A DNA stretch of 64,000 bases from Phallus indusiatus (lineage: Eukaryota; Basidiomycota; Agaricomycetes; Phallales; Phallaceae). The translations under genes were made by a program, and so were the position numbers. Positions 56,003-64,000 of this stretch are shown here, piece by piece; the stretch's first letter is position 1; every line of letters begins with the position of its first letter. The notes beneath the pieces were generated by a model, which made no database searches, was not told the origin of the DNA, and was given only the letters and a program-made list of their open reading frames with translations. Location of the stretch: assembly GCA_027605045.1 (NCBI GenBank), contig JAQFWX010000007.1:558001-622000 (forward strand), given 5' to 3'.

Positions 56003-56182
56003 TGTTGGAATTACGATATAATCACTAGTTAGATAGTAGATAACACGCGTCACGACGCGTAACATGTAACCTGGGGCGCCGGGCAAAAGACTGACGTCTT
56101 TTGACCGTTGCATCCCAGGTATGTAAACTACAGCAATTAATATGACGTCTTTTGACCGTTGCATCCCAGTGCACGTTCAACA
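56003..56182 (+). mobile_element. 180-bp LTR-like mini-element, target duplication AAAGT
   Basis: Starts TGTTGGAATTACG and ends CACGTTCAACA. Perfect 5-bp repeats AAAGT flank it (55,998-56,002; 56,183-56,187). It shares the TGTTGGAAT terminus with the 91/98-bp elements but has a different interior, including two exact 27-bp direct repeats (56,092-56,118 and 56,143-56,169) containing GACGTCTTTTGACCGTTGC. Confidence 0.75.
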
Positions 56183-56187
56183 AAAGT

Positions 56188-57770
56188 TTCATGTAGATAT
56201 GGCATGGGAAGCGCAAAGTGATGTATATCATACATCATAATTCAGAGGCACTGCAGAAGGTTTATGTATGCACATGGATAGATTAACGAGTTTACGCCCA
56301 ATGATACTATAACGAAAATGTCCTGCCCGGTATCACACGCACAACTTAATGTTTCTCAAACCGAGACTGCCCTTGCATAAATCTTGAGCTTCAGCTCAGG
56401 AACTGTGGTCGTGAACAACTCAACGCTGGGTCTCTTCCTTCAACACTATCAACTTGAAAACGAAAACTCCTATATTGCCGCCTCAAATGACATTTAACCG
56501 AGTACATCCCTATCAATGTCTGTGTCTACTTGGTATTGATCAAGTCACAGCACAGTCAGAGTCAAGTCTGACGGGGATATACTACGGAACCCGGACTATG
56601 GTTTACCTATCATAGAAAGTGACTTCGGTTATGACGACACTCTCCTGACAGGAAGACTCATTCACGTCCGAACTGTGTGCAGCCCCCTTGTTCACCAGTT
56701 ACACAAATACTCCGAGTCTCCATTTGGGGAACCCTTCGACGACTCTATCGATCTAAGAGAGGCAGCCTTTGGGCAATTTCGAGAAAACTTTAAGACTCTA
56801 GAACGAGTTGATTTCCGTAAGCAAAGAAGAAGAGAAAAACACTTGCCAATATCGTTAACACCGAATTGCAAGGAAAACTCATAAAGTTTTTCAGGGACTA
56901 CAGACCCGAAGATAGTTGCGAGTCGTCCATTACAACTACATATCAACCACCGCCGATCATTTCCTCGGAATTTGTGGAGCATGTACGTTATTTTTCTTCC
57001 TGACGCGCTCTCGCTCCACGGTTGTCCAAAATGTCCTTTTTTACGCTACCGTTTGCGCTGTCAGATCGTCGACCACACTCGATAAGTAATGCATTTCGCG
57101 ATCCAGGATCATATAATCCATGTACATGGGATCTCGCAAGGGAAGATTTTCTGTTTTGAAAGATGGATTAACGATAAGAGGGAGGATGTGGTAATTGGAC
57201 CGTTCAGCACCTTTGAAAATGTTATCGTTGTAAACGTAATGTTGGACTTACGTAACCGCTTTTTTTGGACCACAAAAGATTTTGAAAGGTTGTTAGAGGG
57301 AGCGTTGGGTACGTGTTGCGGCGTAAAAAGATTGTGAAGAGCAGGGAAGTTTCAAAAAAGAAATCCCCTTAATATTTTAAACTTGACTGAAATTTGAAAT
57401 TTTGAATCGATTATCGATGGGCCCACGGGGCTCGGTTAAGATCGGCTTTCCTTAGCCGTTTGAATTTCGTTAGCGTGGCCAATAGTATTCATGTTCAATT
57501 TCAAAAATGAACGAGGGCAATGTTCTTCAAGTTTGAAATTCGGATTAGACGTGGGATCCATACGTACCTGGGTCGATGAAAAGTACGACGATCCAGGGTC
57601 AAAGCTAGAACAAACTTAGCTCCAACGACTAGTGAAGTGATGAAAACTGATCAAGTTTTGTTTTCTTTGAAAAAATAATATCACATACTAGTACATAGTA
57701 TTCCCTAAATATGATCGTTTATTTTGACTTTTCTGGCTGCTTGCGAAGTATTATGAATGGTGTACATCGA
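56188..57770. pseudogene. Intergenic with an unrecognised frameshifted coding remnant (about 56,600-57,000)
   Basis: The frame at 56,675-56,880 reads VHQLHKYSESPFGEPFDDSI, DLREAAFGQFRENFKTLERV, DFRKQRRRE. One base shift later TLANIVNTELQGKLIKFFRD and ESSITTTYQPPPIISSEFVE continue convincingly, so a single-base lesion near 56,830 splits one former exon. I do not recognise the family. The following ORF at 57,089-57,337 (82 codons) is also unrecognised. Confidence 0.35.
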
Positions 57771-57776
57771 ATAAAA

Positions 57777-57990
57777 GGCGCCGTGGCACAGTGGTGATTA
57801 GAAAAAAAAAATTCAAGCAAAAGGTCTTAGGGTCGAATCCCACTGTGCTCCACAATTGCGGGACATGTCTAGGCATAACCATCCTCATGCGTCTGCCCCA
57901 TTTTCTTCGCTCATATGAAAAACAACCAGAATCCCAATACTCTATTTATTTATTTGGATTTCACATGTACTTGTCTGAGAGCAAGTCGAT
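57777..57990 (+). ncRNA. tRNA-derived repeat (SINE-like) with A and B boxes
   Basis: TGGCACAGTGG (57,784-57,794) fits a Pol III A box and GGTCGAATCC (57,831-57,840) a B box. The acceptor ends do not pair (GGCGCCG versus GTGCTCC), the anticodon arm is replaced by an A-run, and a non-tRNA body follows (GGGACATGTCTAGGCATAAC). This is the layout of a tRNA-derived SINE rather than a working tRNA. Confidence 0.55.
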
Positions 57991-57999
57991 GTAATCAAA

Positions 58000-58380
58000 C
58001 CCGTTCAATCTAATAAAGTGTCGCTTGAGCTGCATCAATAAACGAACACCGATCTCATAAGGGCCTTATCATGACCTACGTCTGGTATGTGCCATAATAC
58101 CCCTGAGGTTAGTAAGCTTTCTCGCAGACATTTCGTTCTTCCCGATCCAGCTTTGAGAGTTTTGCTTTCAAAGACCAAAATCTAGTTACTGATATCTATG
58201 AGTTGCCAGCGCACAGAAGTTTCATTCAGTTGCCTTCGGACAGTACTAGGAATAGTACTTGAATTGTGGTTCAGACCGTGATTCAAGGCCAAGCTTGTGG
58301 GAATATTCTATTACGAAAGTGTGTATGTAGGTACGTGCAAAAAGTCTGAATCTTGCGGTCCAATAGTATTACGATTAGGA
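58000..58380. other. Intergenic, nothing recognised
   Basis: No ORF or repeat assigned. It is the downstream region of the minus-strand membrane-protein gene. Confidence 0.35.
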
Positions 58381-59097
58381 TCAAACGTTTGACTGGTTTG
58401 GCTGCTCTGTTGGAAGCAAATTCGTAGATTCATCGGCAACGGGCGACGAAGGAATATCCAATTCGGATAATGGTATAATCCGCGGAGCCAGTTGCTTGTT
58501 GCTTCCTGTAGCAAGTCTTGTTATCAGCGCAAAAGTCATGTCTATGACAACGATAATAAAGAGCATCGAGGACCCCTGGTTCGTGAAGAAACAAACAAAG
58601 GTGATGAGAGCTGCCCCGGTACACCGTCCTAGAAGGCTAGATAAAGCATATCCGGGTTAGCCCATGGGACATCCATGTTTAGGGCAAGGGTTCGCGTCGC
58701 TATTCCGCACATACCTCAGCTCGATGAACGATTTACCACCGGTGTTCCAGAATGGACCTGCTTCGAGAAAATACACTGAACCCATCGCAAATATGAGAAT
58801 TCCGTATGCTGTTATGGGTCGCTGTTCGTCGGGTGTAGCTGGAACTGGCACATGAGGCTAATGTCGTCATAATGAACAGTCTACTCTCGTCGTAAACAAA
58901 AAGAATGAAAATCTAACGAGGTGTGTAATGCGTTCAAGAAGCCTTATGAAAGGATTGTCCATGAAAAGTGACGGAGCCCATAGAAGCGAGGATCCGACCA
59001 CCATCGCTCCAATGCCGACGAGAAGAAGCCACGGTCTGCCGCGATTGCAGCGTGCTGGGAAAACGAGTGCCGACTCTTCTGGTGAGACAGACGCCAT
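58381..59097 (-). CDS. Small four-helix membrane protein, unrecognised (3 exons)
   Basis: ATG at 59,097: MASVSPEESALVFPARCNRG, then the helix WLLLVGIGAMVVGSSLLWAP. Intron (GTTAGA...ATTAG) to PHVPVPATPDEQRPITAYGI and the helix GILIFAMGSVYFLEAG; intron (GTATGTGCGG...ATCTAG) to LLGRCTGAALITFVCFF and SSMLFIIVVIDMTFALITRL; a polar tail ends LLPTEQPNQSNV, stop at 58,381. The three exons join in one clean frame with good splice sites, so this looks like a live gene. Unlike its surroundings it has no second copy in the window, so it may be part of the ancestral single-copy sequence. Family not recognised. Confidence 0.72.
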
Positions 59098-59559
59098 TGC
59101 GATAAGAGAGGAGCTTGTCTTGTAGAATGAACGACTAAAGCGATTTCAGTGCTTGGATTGAAGAGTGGAGAACACGAAGTGAAAATTAGGAGGAAAAGGA
59201 AGCTGGCTGGTCATAATGATAAATTGGAAGGTTTGGGCTTCGTGATCATTAACCGGGTACCGGCTCTCGCTCATTGGGTACGGGAAAAACAGCCGCAACG
59301 TTTAGAAGTCCTTCCGTATATCACAATTACATTGCCGCATTGGTTCCACATTGAGGTGCGAATGGCGTGTTTGTGAACCTCAAGTGCTTAAATCCGTGGA
59401 CCACTAAAAACCAGTAAAGTACCTTTGCCCGCAGTAGGAAAGATATTTCGCACCTACAGATGTGTTCAGAAATGACACGACAGTTTGAGAGCGTTGTCGA
59501 ATATGTCCAGAATGTTCTTGAGCGTAACGGATTTTTCGGTGGAGAGGGAAGGCGGGCGA
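59098..59559. other. Divergent intergenic region before Hsp20 copy 3
   Basis: From about 59,480 the sequence is shared with the Hsp20 copy 4 promoter (63,705 onward). No gene. Confidence 0.4.
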
Positions 59560-59640
59560 TGAACATTTTCGGCATTCGCCGGAACTTTCTAGACTCTACC
59601 ACGACGCGACCACAGCACCTTCAAAAAAGTATAAAAGAGG
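59560..59640 (+). promoter_or_regulatory. Hsp20 copy 3 promoter: heat-shock element and TATA box
   Basis: ATTCGCCGGAACTTTCTAGA (59,574-59,593) contains alternating nTTCn/nGAAn units, and TATAAAAG lies at 59,630-59,637, 91 bp before the start codon. An additional AGAATGTTCTTGAGC lies at about 59,511. Conserved at copies 2 and 4. Confidence 0.75.
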
Positions 59641-59727
59641 TGCAAAATGGTCTCTGAAATAACAACAAAGTCTTACTACTCAACGCTCGACACTAAATTG
59701 ACTTGAACAAACTCAATATCTCTTACA

Positions 59728-60295
59728 ATGTCTCTCGTATTCTGCAACGACTCACTCTTCGACAACTTTGACAGACTCTTCAACGACGCTTTCGATGCTC
59801 GTATCGGAAATCGTGATGCGTCAGGCAATGGCCAAGTTCAGAGGCAAAATACCGTTCTTAGACCAAGGTAAGACAGTCGTTTTGAGTCGGATGTGGAAGT
59901 AGCTGACGTCTTCAAACAGAATGGACATTCACGACTCTAAAGAACGCAATGAAATAACGGCTACGTTTGAATTACCCGGGCTTAAGAAAGAAGACGTATC
60001 TATTGACGTGCATTCGAACAGTCTAACTGTTTCTGGTCGTAGTAGTCTATCAAATGAATCTGAAAAGGACGGGTACAGTGTTCGTGAAAGACGATATGGC
60101 AGCTTCTCTAGGACAATTCCACTTCCTCAGGGAATAAAGGTATGTTCTTGTTTGAGTTGGTTTTGAACTGTGTACTGATATGCGCGCTTGATATAGTCCG
60201 AAGACATCAAAGCTAGCATGGCCGAAGGTGTTTTGACTGTAAAATTCCCGAGGAGCACGCCAGAACAAGCGCCAAAGAAAATAACAATTAATTGA
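59728..60295 (+). CDS. Small heat-shock protein (Hsp20), intact copy 3 (152 aa)
   Basis: Exons 59728-59867, 59920-60139 and 60197-60295 total 459 nt in one frame. N-arm MSLVFCNDSLFDNFDRLFND; alpha-crystallin domain from MDIHDSKERNEITATFELPG through RRYGSFSRTIPLPQGIK; the last exon SEDIKASMAEGVLTVKFPRS carries the A-x-x-x-G-V-L-T-V signature; tail ending KKITIN. Exon 2 encodes the same protein sequence as copy 2 at 33,835, so the duplication is recent or homogenised by conversion. Fungal family members of this size form cytosolic oligomers. Confidence 0.92.
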
Positions 60296-60596
60296 AGAAG
60301 ATTTTTATATGTTCATGTAGCATTTAGGGTTTTAGACTGTAACGAATTGTATCCATGGATTTTTAATCTGTATATAAAACATAAATCACATCGGTCTCTG
60401 CGTATTGAACTGAAATTCAAGCTTCAAGACATAGAATTTTAAGCTACGTGTTTGAGGTTCCTGGTTAACCGCGGCCGACACAAATCAACATCTATAGCCG
60501 CGTGAGCACACTGCAGTGGAAAGAAACATTCATCTCTGACGTATTACTGAGTTTGAACACTTTCAAACGGTAGCAAAATTGCGCATTCAAACCCTT

Positions 60597-60680
60597 GTTT
60601 TTTCTTCGGTGGATATGTTTGACGTAGCGCTGGTTCCTTAACGACATAGTCGATAAAGACATGGACCACAAGTTGGTAAT
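60597..60680 (+). pseudogene. Shard of UbiA exon 3
   Basis: Reads FFGGYV, stop, RSAGS, then NDIVDKDMD and a GGTAAT donor, matching FFGGYILNSAGSIWNDIIDKDLD of the UbiA copies. Only about 80 bp remain, with an in-frame TGA and a small deletion. Confidence 0.8.
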
Positions 60681-60952
60681 ATGTTTTGTGATTCAAACAA
60701 GTTTGAATTATCAATTTGCACGATGTACATCGCTTCGTGTTTCCCATACTGGTTGTCTTAGGCTTTGGAACGTTGTTACTATAAGGACAGTCTGGCTGTA
60801 AATACTTGTTGGTCGTTCTCAAAATACCCCCGACCTTCACTCATAAATCCGATAAAGCAAAGATTAATTTAGGATGTTTACATACAGAGAAAATTAAAAT
60901 CCCTCGCAATAGACACTTAGGGATTTTGATGAGTATCCCGTGTGCCGAGCTC

Positions 60953-62371
60953 TCACAGTGCCGTTCCTTGGACGGTGTTAGCGAATCTTATGTCTGTGAA
61001 TTCGGGCGAGGTTCCAGAGATTTGCCCTTCTGTCTCGCGGTTTGCCGAGCGTAAATTAATAACTAAGTGGGATGACTAGGGAGTTGTCAGAAAAGATGGG
61101 AATGCAATGAGATTGGACATGCAGTAACCCCCGCGAGTGCATAAGTCCACCTAAAGTGTGTTAATAATTTCAAATGTTTAAGAGTTAAAGTTACCCTTAC
61201 CGAAAGGCAATCACGCCTAATACAGAGTGTAACCTATATCCAATTGTAGACAAGAGAAGACAAACTAATGAATGTTTTTAATTATGCTACTCTTTGTGCA
61301 ACATTTAAAACACACCCAATAAAAGGAAAAAATCCCAGACACCATCTCGGATAAAGGTGTGATAAATAGGGGTCGTCGCGCTAGAAAGCTTCAACCCGTT
61401 CCTCTTAAGAAAAACGTGTCGTCCTATAAACAGGAAGAAAACGATCGCTTGAACAAAAAGTATAGGCAGCCTACAAAGATATCAATCTTTTGGACCGTTA
61501 TCGGGCTGAAGACGCCTTACCAGCTATATGATTCTATACTGGGGGTGGTCAAAATTATACAAACCACGATTGGTAGTTGGGGGGAAAAGGGGTTTGCAAC
61601 GCTTTGGACTTTAGGCAACACTAATGAAATTAAATATGCGACAGTAACAAATGCAATAACTTCCATGATACAAAGAGATCCAAGAACGACCTTGTTTCTC
61701 CCGTACAATGCGTACACTATGACCTTCAGCATAAGGATCATTCATATTAATATCGAGTTTGACAAAATACCGCGGAATATCAATAGTATGTCCACGCATG
61801 TGGCCATAACTAAACCAAACATCCCAACTAACCAATGATCAACTTTGCAACCAGAATCGGTAGTCCCCTGGATTCCAACGTTGAAAAAAAGATCGACTCT
61901 GAGCATATGCGATTATTAAATAAATCAAATGATAGAAAGTATTTAACGCTTACATTTCTGTCCCGATAACGAGAAGACGGATGGCTCCAAACAAAACAGT
62001 GATATAAGAAAACTTAGATCTTAGTGCCAGTGAAATTTAGTCCAAAAGAAATTCATTACAAATAAGGAAGTCATACTTCCAGATGTATTTTACCTGAATG
62101 ATCGAAAGATATCAATATGGATGAGAAGCAAATGAAAATGAAAATTATAGTAGAAGATATGTACCTCTCTGTCCATGTTTATTAGAGTATCCCAGAAGAA
62201 AAACATGGAGGAAGCAACTTCAAACCCGTATGAGACAAAATATGCGAGATTTAAAAAAATCTAATTGTTACCAGTGCTAACATTCAGAATATAGATGTTC
62301 TTCACTAAGCTTGGAAGGGCGGCTGCCGGAATTTCCTTGAAGATTTCGCTGGATACTACTGTACTATTCAT
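60953..62371 (-). CDS. DUF6533-like seven-helix membrane protein, copy 7
   Basis: ATG at 62,371: MNSTVVSSEIFKEIPAAALP...NVSTG; intron; VASSMFFFWDTLINMDREV; YIWK; the helix exon; GIQGTTDSGCKVDHW; LVMATCVDILLIFR; intron ending GGTCATAG; VYALYGRNKVVLGSLCIMEV; KVQSVANPFSPQLPIVVCII; the tail exon SHLVINLRSANRETEGQISG. Compared with copy 5 a change at the end (GGCACTGTGAGAG versus GGCACCTGGTGAG) creates a stop at 60,953, removing about 12 residues. This is the only copy 3' of the LTR element that is on the minus strand. Probably still a functional length. Confidence 0.65.
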
Positions 62372-63230
62372 GACGACGGTATGAAGCTTGAAGCTTTGGG
62401 TATAGACGAACGAACGGGCTGTCAATTGACTGTCACATATAACTAAAGCATGGCTTTTCATGTCAATGTTATCTGGTCCGAGAGAGTGCTGCACATGAGG
62501 TATCATCGCGTGTTGCGGCCATCAGTATCGCATGTAGTGCGATGGACCAAGATCGACTACGGTGGAGTCAAACTACATTATTTTATTCAACTAAGATGGT
62601 CGAGCAATTGAGGCGGATTGACAGGGAGCAAGTATAGAGTCTACCATAGTCCGCGGCGGTCGGAGCTCTGAGTTTTTAATTCTTTATGCCTATGCCATGG
62701 CCGAAATTGAAATTGACTGAAGCTTAGGTAAATATTTTCGATTTCTTTTTACAGGTATAGCAAAACGTCCTTACCTGAAGGCTGCTAAATTTTCGGTAAA
62801 GTCTCAGGCGAGTCAAGAGGTGATGCGGATTCAAAAACCGGAGTACCACACATCTCCTCGCGAAGGGCCCCACTGTTGATCTTATGAGAAATGAACCTCA
62901 GAATATTAATGAATGGCTTACATGGGATTTTCTGAACGCATGTGGAAATATTACTTGCCTTTCGAATAAATTTTATCTCGACTTCTATACGACTTGTGTC
63001 ATGATTTTACTACACAGCCAATGTTATAGACTAAATGGGGAAAAAGAGATAAATATGATGCAACATCGAATCAGCGTAGCTGACTTGGATGCTTATTGGA
63101 AAGTTCGTGCCGAATTCCGCTGATCATCCTAACACCGTCAGCTCATGTATTTGAAACAGAAGCAGGAAGTATCATATTGACCTACCCCACACTTAATATG
63201 GGTACATACTTATGGTACCATGGTCATATC
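62372..63230. other. Intergenic, nothing recognised
   Basis: A 79-codon ORF at 62,884-63,123 has no family features. No duplicate found. Confidence 0.35.
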
Positions 63231-63640
63231 TATTTTGAAAAAAAAAGGAAGTTAAAGAAAGCGAGACCCCAAAAAGAAATACGATCTGTATACGGAATGT
63301 CAAAGTCTATAGAACGATCAATTATCTTCACAAGCAGGAGAGAAAAAAAACTGATCTCATTTCAAGTAGTATCTCTTGGGTATCTCGAAAAAAGTTTAGA
63401 CGAGCTGAACCCGTGGCGATGGAAACGATTTGAGATTGAATTTGTGATTCTCGCCCAGGGAGAAATAACCCCTTCAAGCTGCTACGTTACTCTCCACGCC
63501 ACCTTCCTCATCTATTTTAACGATACTCCACATTCGATGTAACGGTGATTCAGGTGACATTTCTCGTTATTGACAGTGTAACCGTCGCTCTGCTCTCAAT
63601 ACGGACTTTGAATTTGAGCATCCCGACCGCTCAAACAAAT
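63231..63640 (-). pseudogene. Shard of the coiled-coil gene 3' end
   Basis: TCTATAGAACGATCAATTATC (63,305) parallels TTTATAGAACAACCAAATCGC (28,707); CACGCCACCTTCCTCATCTA (63,497) parallels CGCCACCGCCCTCGTCTATC (28,890); CTCTGCTCTCAATACGGACT (63,588) parallels GTTCGCTCTCAATTCGGGCT. Order and orientation are kept; the reading frame is lost. Confidence 0.75.
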
Positions 63641-63704
63641 TTGTCAGCTACACAAAATAAGAATAACCTGCGTAGAGGGTTCAAAAGTGACTCGCCAGAT
63701 GCCA

Positions 63705-63923
63705 CGACTATCGAATATGTCGGGAATGTTCTCGAGCATAACTGGTGGAGAGGAAAAACGGGTGATGACATTTTCGGCATTCGCCGGAACTTTCTAGACG
63801 TTACCCCATGCGACCACAGCACCTTCAGCAAAGTATAAAAGAACCGCAAGATGGTCTCTGAAACGACAAAAAAAGCTCAACTCTCAACACTAAATCGATT
63901 ACAAAAGCTTAAGATCTCTCACA
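63705..63923 (+). promoter_or_regulatory. Hsp20 copy 4 promoter
   Basis: Same layout as copy 3: GGGAATGTTCTCGAGC (63,721), the heat-shock element ATTCGCCGGAACTTTCTAGA (63,779-63,798) and TATAAAAG (63,834-63,841), 90 bp before the ATG. It joins coiled-coil shard sequence at about 63,690, a rearrangement junction. Confidence 0.75.
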
Positions 63924-64000
63924 ATGTCTCTCGTATTCTACAACGACTCGCTCTTCGACAACTTTGACAGACTCTTCAACGACGCTTTCGACGCTCGTAT
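63924..64000 (+). CDS. Small heat-shock protein (Hsp20), copy 4, cut by the window end
   Basis: MSLVFYNDSLFDNFDRLFND continues with AFDAR to the last base. Only the start of exon 1 is visible, and it is open and nearly identical to copy 3. With the promoter intact it is probably a live gene. Confidence 0.8.
   Translation, partial: MSLVFYNDSLFDNFDRLFNDAFDAR

Noticed and set aside
57777..57850. Functional tRNA gene
   Set aside because: A and B boxes are present but acceptor stems do not pair and the anticodon arm is an A-run; better explained as a tRNA-derived repeat.

Overview
The window looks like nuclear DNA of a basidiomycete fungus, most likely an agaricomycete. Genes are split by many short introns (about 50-75 nt, GT-AG with some GC-AG). 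The recognisable families (DUF6533-like seven-helix proteins, a chromodomain Ty3 retrotransposon, a Rad9 checkpoint-clamp gene, UbiA prenyltransferases, Hsp20 heat-shock genes) fit that origin. No bacterial-style operons are present. Exon structures were worked out by eye from frame continuity and by comparing the paralogues inside the window; no database search was possible.

The main architectural fact is local amplification. A small set of genes recurs, whole or in pieces: seven copies of a DUF6533-like membrane protein (5612-7029 -, 16794-18242 -, 26118-27519 -, 35824-37267 +, 47880-49342 +, 54425-55873 +, 60953-62371 -); two UbiA prenyltransferases plus a shard (9073-10356, 24287-25572, 60597-60680); two intact copies and one fragment of an unrecognised ~230-residue protein (3773-4577, 15787-16072, 32785-33592); four Hsp20 copies (1-552, 33835-34406, 59728-60295, 63924-end); three Rad9 fragments (1323-2909, 11571-12112, 15586-15786); and one full golgin-like coiled-coil gene (28707-31842) with a decayed copy (49715-51456) and several shards. 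Intergenic DNA between copies is also paralogous, so these are segmental duplications with later decay.

Region by region: 1-4.6 kb holds an Hsp20 pseudogene, a truncated Rad9 and an intact unknown gene. 5-19 kb holds two 7TM gene blocks flanking UbiA copy 1 and a flavin-dependent monooxygenase (12223-14346 -). 19-24 kb holds a Pif1/Helitron-type helicase remnant and a long gene-poor stretch. 24-34.6 kb holds the intact UbiA copy 2, a 7TM gene, the coiled-coil gene, the second intact unknown gene and an intact Hsp20. 34.7-37.3 kb is another 7TM block. 37,629-43,854 is a near-pristine Ty3/gypsy chromovirus. 44-56 kb is a transposon-rich zone with a hAT-like element, a Mutator-like element with nested insertions and two 7TM genes. 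56-64 kb holds a tRNA-derived repeat, a small intact membrane-protein gene, Hsp20, a reversed 7TM block and a final truncated Hsp20.

Functionally, UbiA prenyltransferase next to a membrane-anchored FAD monooxygenase resembles the core of a meroterpenoid pathway, but this is only an inference. The strongest new observations are structural: a self-priming (Tf1-type) signature in the LTR element, a 1,982-bp Mutator-like element with a 9-bp target duplication and a paralogous empty site, and very short LTR-like elements with perfect 5-bp target duplications.
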